NCBI GenBank assembly: GCA_964526695.1
Contig: CAZGJA010000041.1
Span: 1 to 64,000 of the forward strand
DNA from: JABWBH01 sp964526695
GTDB taxonomy: Bacteria; Planctomycetota; Phycisphaerae; UBA1845
Length of the DNA: 64,000 nucleotides
Direction: 5' to 3'
Under the pieces are notes generated by a model. The model made no database searches and was not told the DNA's origin. It worked only from the letters and a program-made list of their open reading frames with translations. The position numbers and the translations under genes are program-made. This document shows, piece after piece, positions 33,423 through 40,710 of the stretch (the stretch's first letter is position 1; every line of letters starts with the position of its first letter).

Positions 33423-35288
33423 ATGCCCGTCATGGAAGCGCCGAGCCTCGACGAAATGGGCAAGGAACCGCAGCTCGCAACGGCTCGTCCCGCGGGAGTT
33501 GCCGGCGCGAGGCGGTCGCGCGGCGCAGGATGGCTTCTCGGCGCGGTCGTTCTGGTGGGTTACGTCCTCCACGCCGGCGCCTTCTGGCCGCAGGTGAACG
33601 ACGACGCCTTCATCACCTTCCGCTATGCGAAGTTCCTGGCGCTGGGGCGCGGTCCGTACTACAACCCAGGCGAGCATGTCGAAGGCTACACCAACTTCCT
33701 GATGGTCCCGCTCATGGCTGCGGCGTGGCTGGTCGGCGGCGACGACGCCGTGCCGCCGTCGGCGAAAGTCCTCGGCATCCTCGCCGGATGCGCGGCCGTG
33801 CTGGCGAGCGCTTCCCTGTGCCGCGACCTCCTGCGGATCATCCTGGCGTCGGTCCATGAACGGACCGCGGCGCGATGGCTCTGCTGGCTGGCGGCGGCGC
33901 TGGTGGCCGCAAGCAGCGCGGTGGCGCTCAACAGCACGACCGGACTGGAGACGACGCTGTTCTGCGCCGTGATTTCGCTCGGACTGGCGGCGATGGCGCG
34001 CGCGGCCGCGACGCGGCGATGGCGCTACGCGGGCGTCTTTTTCGCACTGGCGGCGTTGACGCGACCGGAGGGCGTCGCCGTCTTTGGCGCAGCGGCGCTG
34101 CTGCACGTGCTGTCCGCGCGCCGGTCGAACCGCGGATACTGGCGACGCGACGCGGCGATCGTCGCGGGCACGTGCCTTGCGCAACTGCTCTTTCGGATCT
34201 CGGCGTACGACGGCGAGTTCCTGCCCAACACCTGGTACGCCAAAGCCAGCGGCATGCCGATGCACACGCCGGGGCAATACCTCTTCGGCTTCGCGCATTA
34301 CCACCTCGCGGCCGGCACGGTCGGCGCCGCGATCGCACGGCTACTCATCGCGCTCGCCGCGCCGGGGCTGATGCTCCTGAGCCACCGCGCTCGCAGACGA
34401 AACGGCGCATCGGCGGACCCCGGCGCTGCGAGTGAGCACCGCGAGCCATGCAACCCCCTCACGTTGACCGACGCAGGCAAGACCGCCGATTCTGACATCG
34501 CGATCGATCTCAGTGACACCCCCGACTGGCGCATCGCTCTGCCCGCGGCGGGCGTCGTGGCCTTTGGGTTCGCCGCGGTATTCGCCACCGGTCCCGACTG
34601 GATGCCCGGATATCGCCTGCTCGTCCCCTACATCCCCGCGTGGGCGGCCCTCGGGGTGGCGAGTCTCGTAGCGCTGGTCAGCGTGTTCACCCGGCGCGTC
34701 GGCAGGGTCGCCTGGCCCATCGTGCTTGTGCTGGCGGGCAGCATCTTCTGGGCGCAGTGGCCCCGGTTCCTGCGCGATCGCCGCAACTGCCTGACGCGAG
34801 CCGAAGGTTATCAAGAGGGCCACGAAGCGCTCGCCCGCTGGCTCGCCGACGCGACGACGCCCGGGAAGACGGTCGCGCTGATGGACATCGGCATCGTCGG
34901 CTTTCGCAACCCCGACCTGCGCATCCTCGACGTCACCGGGCTGACCGATCGCTTCATCGCCCGCTCTCCCGGCGAGTTTCTCGGCAAAGAGTTCGATCCC
35001 GCCTACGTGTTCGATCGCGCGCCCGAGATGCTCGTCATCGTGCTGCACACCGCGTACGAGCCCGACGGCACCGAGGATTGGAACAAGCTCATCCCGTTCA
35101 CGCCGATCGAGGAGCGCCTCCTGGAGCACCCGGAGTTCCGCGCGCACTACCTCCACCCGCGAGAAGTCCCCCCCACCGCGGACGACTTGGAGCGCCTCGC
35201 CTGCCTCACGGGAGCACAGCGCGTCTTTCGCCACCAATACCCCGGCCGCGCGTACTACCTTGCGGCTTTTCGACGGGATGCCGAATAA
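33423..35288 (+). CDS. GT-C-type membrane glycosyltransferase-like protein
   Basis: A 621-residue protein with about ten predicted membrane helices and a soluble C-terminal part. Near the first helix the motif NDDAFITFRYA, then NPGEHVEGYTNFL, is typical of GT-C membrane proteins that use polyprenyl-linked sugars; the Asp pair could be the catalytic site. A hydrophilic insertion (about 325-375) sits in the middle. The C-terminal soluble domain contains LMDIGIVGFRNPDLRILD. ATG 33432 is an alternative start. It stands alone upstream of oleC, separated by a repeat gap. Acceptor and sugar are unknown. Confidence 0.7.
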   Translation: MPVMEAPSLDEMGKEPQLATARPAGVAGARRSRGAGWLLGAVVLVGYVLHAGAFWPQVNDDAFITFRYAKFLALGRGPYYNPGEHVEGYTNFLMVPLMAAAWLVGGDDAVPPSAKVLGILAGCAAVLASASLCRDLLRIILASVHERTAARWLCWLAAALVAASSAVALNSTTGLETTLFCAVISLGLAAMARAAATRRWRYAGVFFALAALTRPEGVAVFGAAALLHVLSARRSNRGYWRRDAAIVAGTCLAQLLFRISAYDGEFLPNTWYAKASGMPMHTPGQYLFGFAHYHLAAGTVGAAIARLLIALAAPGLMLLSHRARRRNGASADPGAASEHREPCNPLTLTDAGKTADSDIAIDLSDTPDWRIALPAAGVVAFGFAAVFATGPDWMPGYRLLVPYIPAWAALGVASLVALVSVFTRRVGRVAWPIVLVLAGSIFWAQWPRFLRDRRNCLTRAEGYQEGHEALARWLADATTPGKTVALMDIGIVGFRNPDLRILDVTGLTDRFIARSPGEFLGKEFDPAYVFDRAPEMLVIVLHTAYEPDGTEDWNKLIPFTPIEERLLEHPEFRAHYLHPREVPPTADDLERLACLTGAQRVFRHQYPGRAYYLAAFRRDAE

Positions 35289-35338
35289 GCCGATTTCCGT
35301 GGGCTGCGCCCACGGCTACTCACGTGGATCCTCTGCGG

Positions 35339-35407
35339 GGATCAAGCTGACGAGGTTTCAAGGATCAAGTTGAGCCGGTTTCGTGGATCAAGCTGACTTG
35401 GCTTTGG
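35339..35407. repeat. Three tandem 23-bp repeats
   Basis: Copies at 35339-35361, 35362-35384 and 35385-35407 each start GGATCAAG(C/T)TGA. They lie about 150 bp upstream of oleC. No dyad symmetry is present. They could be an accidental expansion or a binding-site array. Confidence 0.75.
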
Positions 35408-35554
35408 GTGATTCGGTCGAGTCGCTTCCGGAAGAATCGAACGTCAGGGGGCGGCTCGAAGCGGAAATGCCGCAGTCCACAGCCACACTCGAGCCGTGCC
35501 GACCGTCGCGTCGGCGGTGCCTGGACGCGAGCTTCTCGCTATCATGCGCGCCGC

Positions 35555-37306
35555 ATGGAAACCCTGACCGTTGATCCTCCAGTTGCGGCGCGGCGGACCT
35601 TCAACATCGCCTCGCACCTGCCGCGCATGGCCGACCGCGTGCCGCAGCACGCCGCCGTCATCGTGCCCTGGCAGCGGCATCCCGACGGCAAGCCGGGCTG
35701 TGCCATGTGGACCTTCAGCGAGATGGAGCGCGAGTCCAACCGCATCGCCAACGGCTTCGAGTCCATCGGCATCGAGCGGGGCACGCGCACCGTCGTCATG
35801 ATCCGCCCCGGCCTGGAGTTTACGGCTGCCGTGTTTGCTCTGTTCAAGGTCGGCGCGGCGCCGGTGATGATCGACCCCGGCATGGGCGTCTCGCGGATGG
35901 TGGATTGCATCGCGGAAGTGGAGCCGGAGGCGTTCTTGGGGATTCCGCTGGCGCAGCTCGTTCGCGTGCTGAATCGCCGACGTTTTCCGAAACTCCGCGC
36001 GATCGTCACCGTCGGTCGTCGCTTCGGGTGGGGCGGCGCCACGCTCGAGGAACTGCGCAGTGCAGGCTCGACACGCTACACGATGGCCGACACCGCCGCC
36101 GACGAAGTGGCCGCGATTCTCTTCACCACCGGCAGCACCGGACCGCCCAAGGGCGTCGTGTACGAGCACGGCATGTTCGACGCGCAGGTGCGGCTGATCC
36201 AAGAATGGTATGACATGCAGCCCGGCGAGATCGACATGCCGGCGTTCCCGCTCTTCGCCCTCTTCAGCACGGCCATGGGCATGACCTGCGTCATCCCCGA
36301 AATGGACCCATCGCGCCCGGGCCGATGCGACCCGGCGAAGCTGGTGCGCGACATCGTGGCCCATCGCGTCACGACGAGCTTCGGCTCACCGGCGATCTGG
36401 CGGCGCGTTGGGGAGCACTGCGCATCGCACGGCATCCGGCTGCCTACGTTGAAGCGCGTTCTGACGGCCGGCGCGCCCATTCCCTGGCGCGTGATCGAGA
36501 TGCTGCATCGCGTGCTCCCGGACGATGGCGATGTCCACACGCCGTACGGAGCGACCGAATCGCTGCCCGTGGCGTCGATCAGCGGTCGTGAGCTGCTGGG
36601 CGGCGGATTCATCGCGCAAGCGCGGCGCGGCGCTGGAACGTGCGTCGGCCGGCCTTTTCCCGGCATCGACCTGCGCATCATCCGCCTCAGCGATGCGGCG
36701 ATTGCGACATGGTCGAACGAACTGGAAGCTCCGCCCGGGCAGCATGGCGAGATCGTCGTCGCCGGGGACGTCGTGACCCGGTGCTACGACCACAAGCCCG
36801 ACGCGACGGCGTTGCATAAGATTCAGGACGGCTCGCGCGTCTGGCATCGCATCGGCGACGTGGGATACCGGGACCGGAACGGGCGGCTGTGGTTCTGCGG
36901 CCGCAAGGCGCACCGTGTCGAAACGGGCGAACGCACTTTGTTCACGATCGAGTGCGAAGCGATCTTCAACGAACATCCCGAGGTCGCCCGCTCCGCGCTC
37001 GTGGGAATCCGGCGAGCCGCGGACTTCAGTCCGCGTGGACCCACCCCCCCCGCCGCGGAGGTCGGCTCGCAATCCCCCTCGACATCCGAGCCCGTCATCA
37101 TCATCGAGCCGAAACCGGGGCGCATGCCGCGCGGCCGCAGGAAGGCGGAGTTCGTCGCGGAACTCCTCGAACTGGCGCAGGCCGACCCGCGCACCCGCTT
37201 GATCCGCACCGTGCTCTTCCATCCCGCGTTTCCCGTGGACATCCGCCACAATGCCAAGATTTTCCGCGAGAAACTGGCCCTCTGGGCGGCGGAGCGACGG
37301 GCATGA
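35555..37306 (+). CDS. oleC: OleC-type AMP-dependent beta-lactone synthetase
   Basis: A 583-residue acyl-adenylate-forming enzyme. The AMP-binding signature FTTGSTGPPKGVVYEHG lies at about 190-206, a later TPYGATE motif and GDVGYRDRNGRLWFCGRK give the A8-type hinge. The C-terminus carries FPVDIRHNAKIFREK, a sequence I associate with OleC of the head-to-head hydrocarbon pathway, where OleC turns a beta-hydroxy acid into a cis-beta-lactone. The start ATG 35555 gives METLTVDPPVAARR; the frame upstream runs through repeats. Its stop overlaps the next start (ATGA). An insertion of about 30 residues with several Pro (after LVGIRRAADF) is a lineage-specific detail. Confidence 0.88.
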   Translation: METLTVDPPVAARRTFNIASHLPRMADRVPQHAAVIVPWQRHPDGKPGCAMWTFSEMERESNRIANGFESIGIERGTRTVVMIRPGLEFTAAVFALFKVGAAPVMIDPGMGVSRMVDCIAEVEPEAFLGIPLAQLVRVLNRRRFPKLRAIVTVGRRFGWGGATLEELRSAGSTRYTMADTAADEVAAILFTTGSTGPPKGVVYEHGMFDAQVRLIQEWYDMQPGEIDMPAFPLFALFSTAMGMTCVIPEMDPSRPGRCDPAKLVRDIVAHRVTTSFGSPAIWRRVGEHCASHGIRLPTLKRVLTAGAPIPWRVIEMLHRVLPDDGDVHTPYGATESLPVASISGRELLGGGFIAQARRGAGTCVGRPFPGIDLRIIRLSDAAIATWSNELEAPPGQHGEIVVAGDVVTRCYDHKPDATALHKIQDGSRVWHRIGDVGYRDRNGRLWFCGRKAHRVETGERTLFTIECEAIFNEHPEVARSALVGIRRAADFSPRGPTPPAAEVGSQSPSTSEPVIIIEPKPGRMPRGRRKAEFVAELLELAQADPRTRLIRTVLFHPAFPVDIRHNAKIFREKLALWAAERRA

Positions 37307-38298
37307 GGGCGCTGGTCACGGGTGGCGGCGGGTTCCTCGGCGGGCGCATCGCAAGAATGCTGCACGAGCGCGGCGACGATGTCACCGTGTTCGGGCGCAG
37401 CGCCTACGCGCACATGACCGCGATCGGCATCCGCTGCGTGCAGGGCGACGTGCGCGACGCAGATGCGGTGCGCCGCGCATGCACGGGCATCGACGTCATC
37501 TTCCACGCGGCAGCGCTGCCTGGAATCTGGGGACCGGAGCAACTCTACTATCAGATCAACACCGCCGGCACGGAGAACGTCATCCGCGCCGCGCAAGCCT
37601 GCGGGGTCGGTCGGCTGATTTACACCAGCTCGCCCAGCGTGGTACTGGGCAGCGCGCCGGTGCGCGGGGGCGACGAATCGCTGCCGTATCCGGGGCGCTA
37701 TCTTGCTCCGTACCCGCGGACCAAGGCGCTGGCCGAGCGCAGCGTCCTGGCGGCGAACAGCGGCCATTTGCGAACCGTCGCCCTTCGGCCGCACTTGATC
37801 TTCGGTCCGGGCGACCCGCATCTGTTGCCGCGCATCGTCGCCCGCGCGCGGCAACGTCGCCTCGTGCGCATCGGCGACGGCGAGAACCTCGTGGACATCA
37901 CGTACATCGACAACGCGGCGCTGGCGCACGTGCAGGCCGCGGACGAGCTGAGCAGCCCCGGGCGCTGTGCGGGCCGCGCGTACTTCATCTCGCAGGGCGA
38001 GCCGGTGAAGCTGTGGAGCTGGATCGGTGAGGTACTCGCGCGCATCGGCGCGCCGCCGGTCCGCAGGCGCCTCTCGCACGGCGCGGCGCGCTGCGCCGGC
38101 GCGTGCATGGAGGGTCTTTACCGGCTGCTTCGCATTCGCACCGAGCCGCCCATGACTCGCTTCCTGGCCGATCAGCTAGCCCAAGATCATTACTTTGATA
38201 TCGGCGCAGCTCGGCGAGATTTCGCTTATGCGCCCGCCGTCTCCACACCCGAAGCGACCGATCGCCTTGTCGAATGGCTCAAGGCCTCGGGCCTTTAG
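37303..38298 (+). CDS. oleD: OleD-type NADPH-dependent 2-alkyl-3-ketoacid reductase
   Basis: A 331-residue short-chain/extended NAD(P)-binding protein. The Rossmann start is VTGGGGFLGGRIARML; later YTSSPSVVLGS and YPRTKALAE carry the Ser and YxxxK catalytic residues. The DESLPYP segment is typical of OleD and 3-beta-HSD-like proteins. OleD reduces the OleA product to the beta-hydroxy acid consumed by OleC. The ATG overlaps oleC by four bases, so the two enzymes are produced together. OleA (thiolase) and OleB (hydrolase) genes are not in this window, so the pathway is incomplete here. Confidence 0.88.
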   Translation: MRALVTGGGGFLGGRIARMLHERGDDVTVFGRSAYAHMTAIGIRCVQGDVRDADAVRRACTGIDVIFHAAALPGIWGPEQLYYQINTAGTENVIRAAQACGVGRLIYTSSPSVVLGSAPVRGGDESLPYPGRYLAPYPRTKALAERSVLAANSGHLRTVALRPHLIFGPGDPHLLPRIVARARQRRLVRIGDGENLVDITYIDNAALAHVQAADELSSPGRCAGRAYFISQGEPVKLWSWIGEVLARIGAPPVRRRLSHGAARCAGACMEGLYRLLRIRTEPPMTRFLADQLAQDHYFDIGAARRDFAYAPAVSTPEATDRLVEWLKASGL

Positions 38299-38334
38299 CG
38301 CCGTGCCTCACGCGTGTCTCGTCGTGTGCATGAC

Positions 38335-38403
38335 AGAGCCGCGCCCGTGAGGAAGCGGTATCTCGGCTGTGGTGCTCTACCGCTTCCTTACGGGCGCGGC
38401 TCT
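38335..38403. terminator. 26-bp inverted repeat between convergent genes
   Basis: Left arm 38335-38360 (AGAGCCGCGCCCGTGAGGAA...) pairs with right arm 38378-38403 at 25 of 26 positions, over a 17-base spacer. It lies between oleD (+) and the minus-strand gene ending at 38388, so it can serve as a two-way terminator. The right arm overlaps the downstream gene end: read on the minus strand the repeat supplies its final codons and TAA stop. It belongs to the same family as 28768-29177. Confidence 0.7.
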
Positions 38404-39206
38404 GAAGGCGGCGCTTCGCGGTGAGGCGCGTCGGGCTTGTCGCCGTCGGACTTTCGCGGCTTGTCGCCGGAATCTGCCTTGCCGCCGGCGTCCTCTTTGC
38501 CGCCGCGCTCGGGCTTGTCCGAGGCTCCACCAGGATTGAGACGCGATTCGACCTGGCGCTCGATGATGCCGTCACGGTTGCGCGACTTCTCGTCCATGAG
38601 CTTCTTGAGGGAGAGCAGGCGCTCCTCGAGGCGATTGATGTCCAGACGACGGCGTTCCTGGGCGGCGTCGAACTGCTTGCCCATCAGCTCGCGCAGCTTC
38701 TGGCGAATCTTCTCGCGACGCTGCTCGTCCTTGTTTTGCAGGAAGTCGCTAACGACCTCTTGGATGCGATATTCGAGCTGCTTTTCGCGGATGAGGATCT
38801 CCGCGCGCGGCGCGTTCTCCGCCTGCTCTTCCATGATCGGCACCAGCTCCACCGCCAGTTTCTCCATCCGCGTGTTGTACGCGCGGTTGTCCCCCGTCTG
38901 CAGCGGCTGCACCTCGTGCCACACTTCGGGGAAGTTCTGCTGGATGAAAGCCTCGAGCGCGCGCCGCTCGCGCGCCGCCATGTGCCGCCAGTCACGCACG
39001 GTCGGCACGAACGCCCCGTCGGCGTAGCCCAGCTTGCGCAGAGTTTCCTCCTGCACGCTGGAAGCGCTTGATGCCGGCGGCGCCGGCTGGGCCGGCGGAT
39101 TTGTGGTTTCCTGCCGCGACGCGTTCCTTCCGGGCAGCGCAGCAAGGCTCCACCCGGCAAGAGCCATGACAATCCACGCGCATCGTGCGATCATGTTCGG
39201 TTCCAT
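38388..39206 (-). CDS. Exported coiled-coil protein of the sigma-factor operon
   Basis: A 272-residue protein with an N-terminal signal or anchor (about 5-25) and a long, charged helical region (about 105-225, e.g. REKQLEYRIQEVVSDFLQ, RRRLDINRLEERLLSLKK). The last 45 residues are disordered, rich in Lys, Asp, Gly and Pro. I do not recognise the family; it may be a periplasmic stress sensor of CpxP/Spy type, but no LTxxQ motif is seen. It is 19 bp after the anti-sigma gene. ATG 39206 is used, with 39194 as an alternative. Its last four residues (EPRP) and stop come from a repeat. Confidence 0.7.
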   Translation of the reverse strand: MEPNMIARCAWIVMALAGWSLAALPGRNASRQETTNPPAQPAPPASSASSVQEETLRKLGYADGAFVPTVRDWRHMAARERRALEAFIQQNFPEVWHEVQPLQTGDNRAYNTRMEKLAVELVPIMEEQAENAPRAEILIREKQLEYRIQEVVSDFLQNKDEQRREKIRQKLRELMGKQFDAAQERRRLDINRLEERLLSLKKLMDEKSRNRDGIIERQVESRLNPGGASDKPERGGKEDAGGKADSGDKPRKSDGDKPDAPHREAPPSEPRP

Positions 39207-39225
39207 CCTCGCTTGCCCCCTCGAA

Positions 39226-39810
39226 TCACGTGTCGATCTCATCCGCCAATTCGTCCATCAACCGGTCCAGTTCATCGGTCACGCCGTGCAGCAGCGCATC
39301 GTCCGCCGGCATTGCGTCGGGTTCCGCAAAGCTGCTTTCCAGCGCCGTCATCTCGCGATCCAGCGCGGACAGGTCGAGGTCGTCCTGCGACGGTCTGGCC
39401 CGAAGCGACGCGATGAGCAATTCGCTGGGCGCCACGTGCGTCGCGAGGGTCGTTGAGTAACCTCCACTGTTGCGCAGCGGCGATTGAAGGGCGGCGAAAA
39501 AGCCGATCGCGGCCGCGGCGGCCAGACCCCGACGCATCCACGTGTTCCATCTTGCCAGCGCGGGGAGCGGGAGCACTTGGATCGGCGGCCGCTTGCCAGC
39601 GTGCTTCAACTCCTCGCGCACGCGCGCCTTGATCCGGCCGGCAAGGTCAGCGGGCGCCGCCGTGTCGAGCTTTGAACCCAGCCACCGCTCGCCCAGCTCG
39701 ACGCGCACGCAAAGCTTGATCAACTCCGCGTCCGCGGCCGGGTCGATCAGCCGGTCGGCCAGCCACGCCTCATTTCGCGCGATGTCCTGTTGAATCCTGT
39801 CGTCGTGCAT
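39226..39810 (-). CDS. Putative anti-sigma factor
   Basis: A 194-residue protein: an acidic, helical N-terminal half, one membrane helix (about 93-115, RGLAAAAAIGFFAALQ) and an acidic periplasmic tail. It lies directly after an ECF sigma gene, with an ATGA overlap at 39810, the standard arrangement for a sigma/anti-sigma pair. No zinc-binding HxxxCxxC motif is present, so it would be a non-ZAS type. The role is inferred from context and topology. ATG 39810 is preferred over an upstream in-frame ATG at 39831. Confidence 0.72.
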   Translation of the reverse strand: MHDDRIQQDIARNEAWLADRLIDPAADAELIKLCVRVELGERWLGSKLDTAAPADLAGRIKARVREELKHAGKRPPIQVLPLPALARWNTWMRRGLAAAAAIGFFAALQSPLRNSGGYSTTLATHVAPSELLIASLRARPSQDDLDLSALDREMTALESSFAEPDAMPADDALLHGVTDELDRLMDELADEIDT

Positions 39811-40409
39811 CAGCCGCCGCCTTCCATCCACTCGCGGAGCTTCGCCAGCCCGCGGTGCGATCGCGCCAGCGCCGTTCCCAAGGGTGTGCCCATCATCTCC
39901 GCGATCTGGGCGAAGCTCATATCCGTGTAATGCCGCAGCAGAATCACCTCTCGCTCCGGCTCCGGAAGTCGGGCCAGCCCATCCGCAAGCCGACCCATGT
40001 CCTCCTTGAACTTCATGCCGGCGTCGGGCTCCGTGGCGTCATCCGACTCCGCCCGCTCCAGCCCGAACCCGCCGTCGGATTCCCCGTCTTCCCCCCGGCC
40101 CGCTGAGAACGAGGTCGTGCTGATCGAGCGCTTGACCCGGCGAATCCGATCCCGGGCGAGGTTCGTGGCGATCCGGAACAACCAGGCCTCAAACCGCCCG
40201 TCGTCCTCGTACCGCTCCAACGTCCGAACCAGCCTGACGAAGACCTCCTGCACGAGATCCTCGGCCTCTTCTCGATGCCCCGTCAACCTGTACAGGAATC
40301 CGTACAGCCTTGCAGAATACAGGTCGACAAGCTCGTCGAACGCCTCGGCCACGCCGGCCTTGGCGCGCATGACTACGGCCGACGTGTTCGCCTGCGCAAT
40401 CCGAGGCAT
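39810..40409 (-). CDS. ECF-family RNA polymerase sigma factor
   Basis: A 199-residue sigma factor. Region 2 (about 22-85) includes LYGFLYRLTGHREEAEDLVQ and the -10-binding RIATNLARDRIRR. Region 4 (about 140-195) includes LPEPEREVILLRHYTDMSFAQ and the helix-turn-helix GTPLGTALARSHRG. A linker of about 45 residues is rich in Gly, Glu and Asp and slightly long. ATG 40409 is chosen by fit to ECF length; a GTG at 40517 would add 36 poorly conserved residues. The stop overlaps the anti-sigma start. The target genes are unknown but may include this operon itself. Confidence 0.93.
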   Translation of the reverse strand: MPRIAQANTSAVVMRAKAGVAEAFDELVDLYSARLYGFLYRLTGHREEAEDLVQEVFVRLVRTLERYEDDGRFEAWLFRIATNLARDRIRRVKRSISTTSFSAGRGEDGESDGGFGLERAESDDATEPDAGMKFKEDMGRLADGLARLPEPEREVILLRHYTDMSFAQIAEMMGTPLGTALARSHRGLAKLREWMEGGG

Positions 40410-40710
40410 CCCTTGGTTCAACGCCACGATGACGAGTCCATTGCCGAAAGAGCGTCCGATCAAGCAGACCGCAGCGAGAGGTTCGCGATCCTCCGTGCGG
40501 CGACGGGTGAACTTCACCTGTCAACGTCCGACTGACGCCGCGCTGATTGTACCTCGAAGCCAAGCCCCGTGCGCCACCGGGGCCGATGGCGCGGCGAGTG
40601 TCCTTTGGCCTACCAGCCTCTTGAAGAACGCCGACCCGGCCCCCGAGGCACAAAATACTTACGGAAGAGGCACGCCCCGGAGGTTCGTGCCACGACTGTC
40701 CAACGGGCTG
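40410..40710. other. Upstream region of the sigma operon
   Basis: No gene is supported between the sigma start and the end of the GT-C gene. It contains the palindrome and TTGACA-like box listed separately. Nothing else is recognised. Confidence 0.4.
40506..40524 (-). promoter_or_regulatory. Palindrome and TTGACA-like box upstream of sigma gene
   Basis: GGTGAACTTCACC (40506-40518) is a perfect 6+1+6 palindrome, directly preceded on the minus strand by TTGACA (40524-40519). It lies about 100 bp upstream of the chosen sigma start. No -10 hexamer is seen 17 bp further, so the promoter is unproven; the dyad could be an operator. Confidence 0.3.
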
